Shown here in pieces: positions 24,033-30,080 of a DNA stretch of 34,665 nt (positions within the stretch are counted from its first letter, which is position 1; each line of letters begins with the position of its first letter). The notes under the pieces are model-generated. The model was not told the DNA's origin and ran no database searches. It saw only the letters and a program-made list of their open reading frames with translations. A program made the translations under genes and the position numbers. The stretch is from CAYNYM01 sp049366815 (GTDB lineage: Bacteria > Desulfobacterota > DSM-4660 > Desulfatiglandales > HGW-15): the NCBI GenBank assembly GCA_049366815.1, contig JBMNCO010000010.1:1-34665 (forward strand). The letters run 5' to 3'.

Positions 24033-24287
24033 ATGACAGGGAACGGAAACAGCGTCGAGGCACCTTACGCAATGGTCGATAAATATCCGCTTTGGCACCC
24101 TTACTGGGAAGACAAGGCGGCCAAGCTGGAAAACATCACGATACCGACCTATGTAGCTGTCCAGATCAACGGCGAACTTCACAGGATGGGAACCTTCGAG
24201 GGCTTCAGGCGCATTTCGTCCAAAGAGAAGTGGCTTCGCGCCTACAGTGAGGAAAAGTGTAATTATAAAAAGTTGATGGTGAGATGA
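24033..24287 (+). pseudogene. Fragment of a CocE/NonD-family hydrolase
   Basis: The 84-codon frame contains YAMVDKYPLWHPYWEDKAAKLENITIP followed by TFEGFRRISSKEKWLR. This is the internal core of the CocE/NonD (X-Pro dipeptidyl-peptidase-like) hydrolase family, which normally spans over 500 residues and carries its Ser nucleophile well before this stretch. Neither the upstream catalytic part nor the downstream beta-sandwich domain is found around it, and no ribosome-binding site precedes the ATG. It is best read as a remnant left by deletion. Recognition of the family is from memory of its conserved motifs. Confidence 0.6.
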
Positions 24288-24400
24288 GCGTTTTTAGGTT
24301 GGGACAATAAAACTTGGGTTCAATTCCATTCAAGACAGCGCACTGTTACGCCGACTGTCTCGTTCTTATGGTCTCGTGTCAGCGTTAACAGTTATGGATG

Positions 24401-24434
24401 GTCTCAATCCCTTCGAATCGGGGCGATTTCTCAC
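24401..24434. repeat. Solitary CRISPR-repeat-like sequence
   Basis: The 34 bases start GTCTCAATCCCTTCGAATCG and end GGGCGATTTCTCAC. They resemble the general form of many CRISPR repeats (CAATCCCTTC...GGGGC...TTTC). No second copy lies within the expected 60-80 bases on either side and no cas gene is present, so this is at most a remnant and may be chance. Confidence 0.15.
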
Positions 24435-24457
24435 ACTCCAGTAAATTTGGGACGAGG

Positions 24458-24535
24458 TTAATGTTGCTTCTTGAGTATCATTATAATCAACCAAAGAGCC
24501 ACCAATATCCCCAAACATGCAATTCCAACTCCCAT
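24458..24535 (-). CDS. Possible 25-residue single-helix membrane peptide
   Basis: ATG at 24535 has AAGGA 8 bases upstream and an in-frame TAG four codons further back. The product, MGVGIACLGILVALWLIIMI then LKKQH, is one hydrophobic helix with a basic tail, as in known small membrane proteins. It stands alone in a decayed region, so chance is a real alternative. Confidence 0.22.
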   Translation of the reverse strand: MGVGIACLGILVALWLIIMILKKQH

Positions 24536-25038
24536 GATTACAATCCTTTTCTAAAGCACTTCCCAGGTGGACCCCAATGGCTTGACAGCCTGATGAGAGC
24601 GACAAGCTATAAGGTATAAGAAAATACAGGAATACAAGGGCATCAATCAGTCTCCGTCTATGGATGAGGCAGCCCGTAGTAAGCCTCATCCGGGGGTCTG
24701 TTGTCAAGTTTTGAATGGTCCTGCCCTGGTTGAAAAGGAATCCAGGAGTTCAGGTCCCTGTGTAGAACGGGGCCGTCATCAAACGATTGCAGGCATAGTC
24801 ACTGGTGCTCCGTGGTCCACGGCCACAGGTCTAATAGCCTGAATAAAAAGGAAACATTCTGTATCCAGAGTGAACGGGTCCACCCATCAGGGGACATGGA
24901 AACCCCTATAAGCCGATGGGCCGCAGCCCATGGCCGCTCCGGGTTTTCAATGAGGAATCTTTCACCCCTTCCCGGCTCGTAGCTTCAGCCCACTACACCT
25001 ATACACTACATGACCGACATTTTAAATATTATTTTGGC

Positions 25039-25067
25039 TTGATTACGATGAATTTGAAGGGTATGTT
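25039..25067 (+). promoter_or_regulatory. Sigma-70-type promoter of the first DUF1566 gene
   Basis: TTGATT (25039-25044) and TATGTT (25062-25067) are separated by exactly 17 bases, about 50 bases before the start codon. The same arrangement is conserved in the second copy. Confidence 0.45.
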
Positions 25068-25117
25068 TAAAATATTTGTATTTTCGTCCATACTCAAACC
25101 TGGAAGAGGAGGAAAAC

Positions 25118-25846
25118 ATGCTGGTCTGCCGAAGAGTAGTAATAGCGATTGTTTTACTGTTCACTGTTGGGTATTCTCTGTCAGCCATGGCCTTGCCCCC
25201 TGAAATGGAAGCGGACCGCTTGTTGCTTTCCGCCGCGAAGCATCTTGGCAGTCCCCAAGCCACTGTGGAATTTGAGAAGATACGGGAATTAAACATGAAA
25301 CTGCCAACCGAGTATTATTACTATTACGGCAAACATCTCTATGAGACCGGCAGTCTTAAGGAGGCAAACGGAAATATAGAAAAATACCTCGAAGAGGCGG
25401 GCCGAGACGGTGAGTTCTACGAGGACAGCCTTCAGATGATCACCGCCATTGAAGAGGAAGCGAAAAGGCTTGCCAGGTTTATTGACCATGGGAACGGCAC
25501 AATCACCGACACCAAAACCGGGCTCATGTGGGCTGCAAAGGACAACGGAAGTGACATAACCTGGCAAGACGCCCTGGACTATTGCCGGAAATACAGAGCG
25601 GGCGGTCATTCGGACTGGCGGCTTCCGACGCAGGATGAACTTGCCGGCCTCTATGACCCTACAAACAGAAACAGGTACGGATACCACATCACGAGATTGA
25701 TTGATCTTACAGGGCCCTGGGCCTGGGCCTCAGAGAATCGGGGTTCCGGGGCCGGCTACCTCAGTTACTTTTACGGCGACCGGGATTGGTACCACCAGTC
25801 TTTTTCCAACATCGGGCGGGCCTTGCCGGTGCGGAGCGGCGATTGA
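25118..25846 (+). CDS. Secreted DUF1566 (Lcl C-terminal-type) protein, copy 1
   Basis: This 242-residue exported protein is of unknown function. A signal peptide (cleavage likely after ALSAMA-type site near residue 25) is followed by a helical TPR-like segment (about 63-115, EYYYYYGKHLYETGSLKEAN...). Then comes the DUF1566 domain (about 118-242), opening with RFIDHGNGTITDTKTGLMW and containing SDWRLPTQDEL and a closing FSNIGRALPVRS; this fold is related to C-type-lectin/FGE-like modules. The start at 25118 is set by GAGGAGG 5 bases upstream; a frame opening at 25076 precedes this. The region just before LPVRS differs strongly from copy 2. Adhesion or ligand binding is an inference. Confidence 0.85.
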   Translation: MLVCRRVVIAIVLLFTVGYSLSAMALPPEMEADRLLLSAAKHLGSPQATVEFEKIRELNMKLPTEYYYYYGKHLYETGSLKEANGNIEKYLEEAGRDGEFYEDSLQMITAIEEEAKRLARFIDHGNGTITDTKTGLMWAAKDNGSDITWQDALDYCRKYRAGGHSDWRLPTQDELAGLYDPTNRNRYGYHITRLIDLTGPWAWASENRGSGAGYLSYFYGDRDWYHQSFSNIGRALPVRSGD

Positions 25847-25996
25847 TCGTTCGATCACTTGAATATTCGATTCCCGGGCCGTCCCCCCGGGCGGGTATGG
25901 GTTTTCACAGACGAATCTCCCACACCTTCCCGGACGGGGCCTTCGGGCCCTTACACCCCTATACGGCCTAACCGGCACATAGCGTATTAATTTGGC

Positions 25997-26025
25997 TTGA
26001 TTACGATGAATTTGAAGGGTATGTT
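25997..26025 (+). promoter_or_regulatory. Sigma-70-type promoter of the second DUF1566 gene
   Basis: TTGATT (25997-26002), a 17-base spacer and TATGTT (26020-26025) duplicate the promoter of copy 1, so the second gene can be expressed on its own. Confidence 0.45.
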
Positions 26026-26075
26026 TAAAGTATCTGTATTTTCATCCATACTCAAACTTGGAAGAGGAGGAAAAC

Positions 26076-26807
26076 ATGCTGGTCTGCCGAAGAGTAGTAA
26101 TAGCGATTGTTTTACTGTTCACTGTTGGGTATTCTCTGTCAGCCATGGCCTTGCCCCCTGAAATGGAAGCGGACCGCTTGTTGCTTTCCGCCGCGAAGCA
26201 TCTTGGCAGTCCCGAAGCCACTGCGGAATTTGAGAAGATACGGGAATTAAACATAAAACTGCCAACCGAGTATTATTACTATTACGGCAAACACCTTTAT
26301 GAGACCCTGAATCTGAAGGAGGCGGACGAAAATATAAGAAAGTACCTGGAAAAGACGGGCCGAGAGGGCCTGTATTACAGGGACAGTCTTCAGTTGATCA
26401 CCGACATTGAAGAGGAAGCGAAAAGGCTTGCCAGGTTTATTGACCATGCGAACGGCACAATCACCGACACCAAAACCGGGCTCATGTGGGCTGCACAGGA
26501 CAACGGTTACCCTATAAAGTGGAGAGACGCCCTCCTATATTGCCAGCGATTCAGAGGAGGCGGTTTCTCGGACTGGCGGCTTCCGACACAGGAGGAACTT
26601 GCCAGCCTCTACGATCCCAAGGACAAGAACAGGTATGGCTACCACATCACCAGACTGATTGATCTTACAGACTGTTGCCCCTGGGCTTCGGAAATCCGCG
26701 GCTCCGAGGCCGCCGTCGTCGCCTTCAGCAGCGGCAATCGCTATTGGGGCTACCAGTCTTTCTCCAGCCGCAGCCGTGTCTTGCCGGTGCGGAGCATCAA
26801 ACGATGA
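26076..26807 (+). CDS. Secreted DUF1566 protein, copy 2
   Basis: This 243-residue paralogue of the preceding gene has the same signal peptide, TPR-like segment and DUF1566 domain. Residues 1-77 differ from copy 1 at only three positions (47, 50, 60). In contrast, the 40 residues ending in LPVRS differ at 19 positions; tryptophans and WASE/RGS/QSF/LPVRS framework residues are kept. Most differing codons end in C or T. The tail is SIKR instead of SGD. GAGGAGG precedes the ATG by 5 bases. The pattern suggests a conserved scaffold with a diversified face, by recombination, selection or retroelement mutagenesis; no reverse transcriptase is in the window. Confidence 0.85.
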   Translation: MLVCRRVVIAIVLLFTVGYSLSAMALPPEMEADRLLLSAAKHLGSPEATAEFEKIRELNIKLPTEYYYYYGKHLYETLNLKEADENIRKYLEKTGREGLYYRDSLQLITDIEEEAKRLARFIDHANGTITDTKTGLMWAAQDNGYPIKWRDALLYCQRFRGGGFSDWRLPTQEELASLYDPKDKNRYGYHITRLIDLTDCCPWASEIRGSEAAVVAFSSGNRYWGYQSFSSRSRVLPVRSIKR

Positions 26808-26831
26808 TCATTCGATCACTTGAACAATGAA

Positions 26832-26873
26832 TTAGCGCTCATCCGGAAATGAGCATTCCCGGCTTCGCGCTAA
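26832..26873. repeat. Inverted repeat TTAGCGC/GCGCTAA with inner hairpin
   Basis: TTAGCGC (26832-26838) pairs with GCGCTAA (26867-26873). Inside, CTCAT and ATGAG form a second small stem. No T-run follows, so it is not a standard terminator despite lying 25 bases after the second DUF1566 gene. Confidence 0.4.
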
Positions 26874-26901
26874 CAGCCCTCAGCGATCAGCTATCAGCAA
26901 A
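26874..26901. repeat. Four tandem CAGCNNN heptamers
   Basis: CAGCCCT, CAGCGAT, CAGCTAT and CAGCAAA follow one another in exact 7-base phase. A related run sits at 12454-12474. Confidence 0.5.
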
Positions 26902-26959
26902 AGCTATGCATAATAGACAAGGCATGAGGCTGAGCGCTGAATGCCGACAGCAGACCGCT

Positions 26960-26988
26960 CCATCCAGAAATCATCTATTTCTGGATGG
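26960..26988. repeat. Perfect 12-bp hairpin CCATCCAGAAAT/ATTTCTGGATGG
   Basis: The arms 26960-26971 and 26977-26988 are fully complementary around a 5-base loop. On the plus strand it is followed by an A-run and on the minus strand no T-run follows it, so it does not look like an intrinsic terminator for either flanking gene. Confidence 0.55.
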
Positions 26989-27018
26989 GAACTGCTAAAA
27001 AAACGGTTTGAAGAGAAA

Positions 27019-27092
27019 AACGAAAGAACAGGCACACATCCGGACACCGTTTAAAGCGCCATCCCACTCAGGGTGGAAGACCAACCTGCTTC
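27019..27092. repeat. Dispersed intergenic repeat, copy A
   Basis: AACGAAAGAACAG..CACAT.CGG...TTTAAA and CCA.CCCA.TCAGGG.GGAAGA.CAACCTG are shared in the same order and orientation with 29391-29484, with an extra internal segment in the latter. Confidence 0.5.
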
Positions 27093-27411
27093 TTCGGTCT
27101 TCCCTGTTGCGCTACCACCATTGCGGGATCGGCTTGAGGGCATTCCCCCTTTTTGTCCGTTATTTCATTATTCAGAAAAAGGCAAGGGGAGGATCGATCG
27201 GCCTCAGAGGCTATTCTTGCAACAGTGTGCATCGGCAAATCGCCGTTTCGATGTGTTCCGGCATCCTGAACAAAACCGGCTTAAAAATCTTCACCCTTCC
27301 GATCATTGTCATGGGATCAAGGCACATTGACAATCGGGTGCCACAGGTTATTGAGACGGCCGCAGTTTACGGATTGCTGGAGAATCTGCAGATCCAATGG
27401 TGGCATGCGGA

Positions 27412-27948
27412 TTATCCCTGTAACGTCCCAAAGCCGCCTGCCATCCAGAAAAATATACCGAAAATCACGGCCTGGACAACCCAACCGATAAGACAAACGC
27501 CGACGGCCCGCCAAGTGCTTCTATAGTCAAGCGCCTGCCTGACGGCAATGACCATAGCCACCAACATCCAGATGCCGCAGATGAAGTTGAGGATATTCCC
27601 CAGTATGGGGATGATCCCCAAAACACGCAGCACCCCCGGAGAGCTGGAAAACCCGATGGTGCGGAGCAGCTCGCCATAATCCGCCCTTGTTTGAGGTTCA
27701 GGCAGCAGCCTGGTTCCGATAAAGTATGTCAGAAACGCCCAGATAAACCATCCCACCAGGGCGACTATGGTTCCGAGAACAAGGCCCTTCATCCCCGCCG
27801 TGCCGATGGTTCCGATCCCTGCAGCAACACTGGAAAGGACGACAACCCCCATGGCCTGCCCCATGGCGCCTTTGTCCGCTTCGACCTCTTCGTACAGATT
27901 TACATCCAGTTTTGCCGCCCGTATCATTCGATCTGTAATTGATGCCAT
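27412..27948 (-). CDS. Yip1-family integral membrane protein
   Basis: This is a 178-residue protein with about five hydrophobic segments (around residues 30-48, 53-78, 100-115, 120-138, 150-170). The N-terminal MIRAAKLDVNLYEEVEAD amphipathic stretch is typical of bacterial Yip1-domain proteins. Their function is not established; roles in membrane organisation are proposed. GGGAG lies about 6 bases before the ATG. It is monocistronic; the upstream side is occupied by the 304-bp miniature element starting about 40 bases away, which may supply or disrupt its promoter. Confidence 0.78.
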   Translation of the reverse strand: MASITDRMIRAAKLDVNLYEEVEADKGAMGQAMGVVVLSSVAAGIGTIGTAGMKGLVLGTIVALVGWFIWAFLTYFIGTRLLPEPQTRADYGELLRTIGFSSSPGVLRVLGIIPILGNILNFICGIWMLVAMVIAVRQALDYRSTWRAVGVCLIGWVVQAVIFGIFFWMAGGFGTLQG

Positions 27949-27990
27949 GTTTGTCTCCCTGTTGAATTCACCTCAAAAATTCAAATAAAA

Positions 27991-28294
27991 GTATGAGTTT
28001 AGCTGTTTGAAAGAGCTCATCAATTTCGGCCATGGGGGTCTCTTTTCAAAAACGAAGGGCCATGGAAAAGACTAAGATGGCCGGGGCAACCTAGGCGGAC
28101 GGCGGACCGGTGTCAGTAGCTGTCAGGCCTTGATTTTCATCAGGCCTTGATTTTCATGGTGTCTCCCCGGTGGTGCTCCGTCCGCCCGAAGCCCGGTGAC
28201 CATGCGGACACCCCGGCACCGATTTTTTCGTTTTTGAAAAGAGACTCCCATGGCCCCTCCTTGATAGGGTAATTTTCAAGAGCCTAAAGTGTTA
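27991..28294. mobile_element. 304-bp MITE-like element with long terminal inverted arms and 9-bp flanking repeat
   Basis: The core arms 28028-28056 and 28227-28255 match as inverted repeats at 28 of 29 bases. Imperfect pairing extends outward to TTTAG (27998) and CTAAA (28288), and inward through GGCGGACGG/CCGTCCGCC (28094-28102, 28178-28186). An exact 17-bp unit (TCAGGCCTTGATTTTCA) is repeated in tandem at 28123-28139 and 28140-28156. CAAATAAAA flanks the element at 27982-27990 and 28295-28303, fitting a 9-bp target duplication. No coding frame is found. The ends (GTATGAGTTTAG and CTAAAGTGTTA) are those of the short elements at 17552 and 28354. Confidence 0.7.
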
Positions 28295-28353
28295 CAAATA
28301 AAATAAGGTCTCATTTTTTTGTCAAGCTGTTTTTGGTCTTTATTGTATGCACC

Positions 28354-28430
28354 ACATGCATTTAGCCCTTTCCAATAACTGTGTGGAAATCATGATTTCC
28401 TTTCGAATTTTTCAAAGGGCTGAAATGTTA
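28354..28430. mobile_element. Short miniature element (about 77 bp), second copy
   Basis: From 28364 (AGCCCTTT) to 28431 it differs from 17562-17629 at three of 68 bases and has the same outer arms and 16-base palindrome (28385-28400). Its flanks (GTATGCACC and CCATGCAAC) match at only 6 of 9 positions, so the target duplication is decayed or absent. It lies 60 bases from the long element. Confidence 0.68.
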
Positions 28431-28642
28431 CCATGCAACGAACCTACTCAGCCACTCACCCACCGAGTGGGTCATCACAAACACGAATTTTTTGACAAAC
28501 GTCGAAGCGGTTGCCCCCCATATTTGTCTGACGATGTGTGCGTTCTCCGCCTCTTCGGAAACGTGAATACCCAAAGCATCTGAAAATGCGTCTGCGATGC
28601 TGCGCCAAGGAGTGGCTCCTGCCTGAAGGATTGGGGACCACC

Positions 28643-29329
28643 CTATTCTTTTTCAATATGTTCGAGTATCCGACGGGCCCTTTCATCGGCTGGATCGATT
28701 CTGAGGATCTCCCTGAGTTGCTGACAGGCCTTTGGTATCTCACCCTCATCCGCATAGAGCATGCCCAGATACAGTCGGGCCTCTGAATGTGTCGGATCAA
28801 TCTCAAGGGCCTTCAAAAATTCCTCCTCGGCCAATCCGGCGTTGACACCTTCCTGGTCATAGGCCATAGCTAACCCGAAATGGTTATCCGGATTTTCAGG
28901 ATTTAGCTCCAATGCCTTTTTAAATGCCGAGATGGATTTCTCTGTCTCAGCCAACTCACCGCAGGCCATACCCAAGTTGAAGTAGATACGTTCTGTAATG
29001 AACCCTGACGCTATCGCCTTTTCATAATAAAACACTTCCCGTCTGTGATCCCCAATTTGTCCGTATGCATAGCCGAGATGGTACATGGCAAGGGCGTTCG
29101 TCGGACTTTTCTCCAAAAATCTCTCATGAAGAAGCATGCCGGTCTGCCAATCCTGCAGGGCCATGGCCTTATCCGCCTCCTCATCACACGACCAGGTTTT
29201 CCCTGGCTCCGGCGTCTTTTCCACCAGATTTTTGTAACACCCCGTCGACGCCCACAGGGCGGAAAGACTGAGTATAACTATCCAAAAGGGGATGGGTTTT
29301 AACATTTTTTTAAGATGCCAGGACATCAT
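28643..29329 (-). CDS. TPR-repeat lipoprotein
   Basis: This is a 228-residue probable lipoprotein: hydrophobic segment then lipobox (ASTGC, Cys near 31). It is followed by a mature part built of tetratricopeptide repeats from about 50 to 225 (for example AMYHLGYAYGQIGDHRREVFYYEKAI, IYFNLGMACGELAETEKSISAFKKALELNPEN, ARLYLGMLYADEGEIPKACQQLREILRIDP). TPR arrays mediate protein contacts; the partner is unknown. The start is uncertain among ATGs at codons 1, 2 and 9, with no strong ribosome-binding site for any. It stands alone between repeat-rich gaps. Confidence 0.82.
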   Translation of the reverse strand: MMSWHLKKMLKPIPFWIVILSLSALWASTGCYKNLVEKTPEPGKTWSCDEEADKAMALQDWQTGMLLHERFLEKSPTNALAMYHLGYAYGQIGDHRREVFYYEKAIASGFITERIYFNLGMACGELAETEKSISAFKKALELNPENPDNHFGLAMAYDQEGVNAGLAEEEFLKALEIDPTHSEARLYLGMLYADEGEIPKACQQLREILRIDPADERARRILEHIEKE

Positions 29330-29390
29330 GTTTCATATTACCGGCTTTGCCAGACGCTCCCAACGCTGCACAAAAAAATTGAATGGGATG

Positions 29391-29484
29391 AACGTGAAAG
29401 AACAGCCGCACATTCGGCCGGTTTCATCGATTTATGAGGCAATGATTTAAAATGCCACCCCATTCAGGGCGGAAGATCAACCTG
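29391..29484. repeat. Dispersed intergenic repeat, copy B
   Basis: This is the partner of 27019-27092. It lies upstream of the TPR lipoprotein gene and carries about 20 extra bases between the two conserved halves. Both copies sit in non-coding DNA. Confidence 0.5.
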
Positions 29485-29579
29485 TTTTTCATCCTTTGGG
29501 AAAGCCTGGCATACCGCATCTCCTGCGAGGGGTTCGCGTTCCCATACGACACCTTCACCCTCGACGCCTCCGGCCGTCG

Positions 29580-29852
29580 TCATTCTCGACCTTTGCCACA
29601 CGAGGGTTGAACCAATTTAGCCTTGATATAATTCCAATGCAGTATAACATGCACTGCGACGACGACGATGAATAGCATTCCAGCCCACTGATGAATCTCA
29701 ACCAGAAAATGCCTCAAAGATCTGAGAGAGCTGCCCCTCAATTCATATCCTCTCTGCAGTATCAGCCGATTTATCAACCCGGTCACACTCAACAAGGCAA
29801 AAAGGAGAAAAGAAAGGACATTGACCACCCAACGCGCAGAGTTTTTTTTCAT
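29580..29852 (-). CDS. DUF4405 small membrane protein
   Basis: The 90-residue protein has two membrane helices (about 9-30 and 55-77). The histidines in RHFLVEIHQWAGMLFIVVVAVHVILHWN form the HxxxxxH-plus-HxxxH arrangement of DUF4405 proteins, which resemble half of a cytochrome b561-type haem-binding bundle. Haem binding and a redox role are inferred from that resemblance. GAGAGG lies a few bases before the ATG. It has no close operon partner. Confidence 0.78.
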   Translation of the reverse strand: MKKNSARWVVNVLSFLLFALLSVTGLINRLILQRGYELRGSSLRSLRHFLVEIHQWAGMLFIVVVAVHVILHWNYIKAKLVQPSCGKGRE

Positions 29853-30080
29853 TGCCTCTCTTCCTTTCCCCCATATCGCCCAATGAGGAACGGTTGCGGA
29901 TTTTTCCTCATTCGTGAGCCGCGTGAGCAGCAGACTTCATTCACCTCACCTTTGGATTGACCTTATTTTATGAGCGAAATGAAAGGCCTGCGGTCTTGAT
30001 GCTCAATGACGCCTTGCACGTATAAGAACGGGCCTATTCCTCCTTCAAAAGAAAATGGTCTTTTCAAAAATCCATTTGTT

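Larger units (their letters stand above)
24288..25117. other. Long intergenic region of decayed appearance
   Basis: No convincing gene is found here. It holds a 9-bp hairpin GGATGAGGC/GCCTCATCC (24662-24670, 24683-24691), a small hairpin ATGGGC-CGCA-GCCCAT (24916-24931), a solitary CRISPR-repeat-like sequence (24401-24434), a possible 25-codon membrane peptide (24458-24535, minus), and from about 24941 the upstream part of a tandemly duplicated unit. Confidence 0.45.
24941..25860 (+). repeat. Left unit of a tandem duplication carrying a DUF1566 gene
   Basis: The unit begins around GGTTTTCA...GAATCT...CCTTCCCGG and ends after TGATCGTTCGATCACTTGAA. The same ends frame the second unit about 960 bases on. 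Upstream leader, promoter, ribosome-binding site and first third of the gene are nearly identical to the right unit. Confidence 0.7.
25901..26830 (+). repeat. Right unit of the tandem duplication
   Basis: This is a direct repeat of the 24941-25860 unit, from GGTTTTCA through the gene to TGATCATTCGATCACTTGAA. Identity is highest from the promoter to codon 77, and again over codons for EEEAKRLARFIDH...TKTGLMWAA; it falls in between and near the 3' end. Confidence 0.7.
26808..27411. other. Intergenic region rich in inverted and direct repeats
   Basis: No gene is supported. A plus-strand open frame at 27008-27526 runs into the Yip1-family gene on the other strand and looks like chance. The stretch holds an inverted repeat (26832-26873), four CAGCNNN heptamers (26874-26901), a strong 12-bp hairpin (26960-26988) and a block repeated at 29391-29484 (27019-27092). 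Confidence 0.5.

Noticed and set aside
24366..24707. Minus-strand open frame of 113 codons
   Set aside because: No ribosome-binding site and mixed composition. The better case on this strand is the short 24458-24535 frame.
25076..26807. A complete diversity-generating retroelement
   Set aside because: No reverse transcriptase, accessory Avd-type gene or template repeat was found in the window. Only the variable-protein pattern is present, so it is kept as a question.
26832..26873. Integron attC site
   Set aside because: The inverted arms have GTT/AAC in the opposite orientation to attC core sites, and no integrase or cassette array is present.
27008..27526. Plus-strand open frame of 172 codons after the DUF1566 pair
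   Set aside because: Its last 115 bases are antisense to the Yip1-family gene and its start overlaps a dispersed repeat; the sequence shows no domain character.
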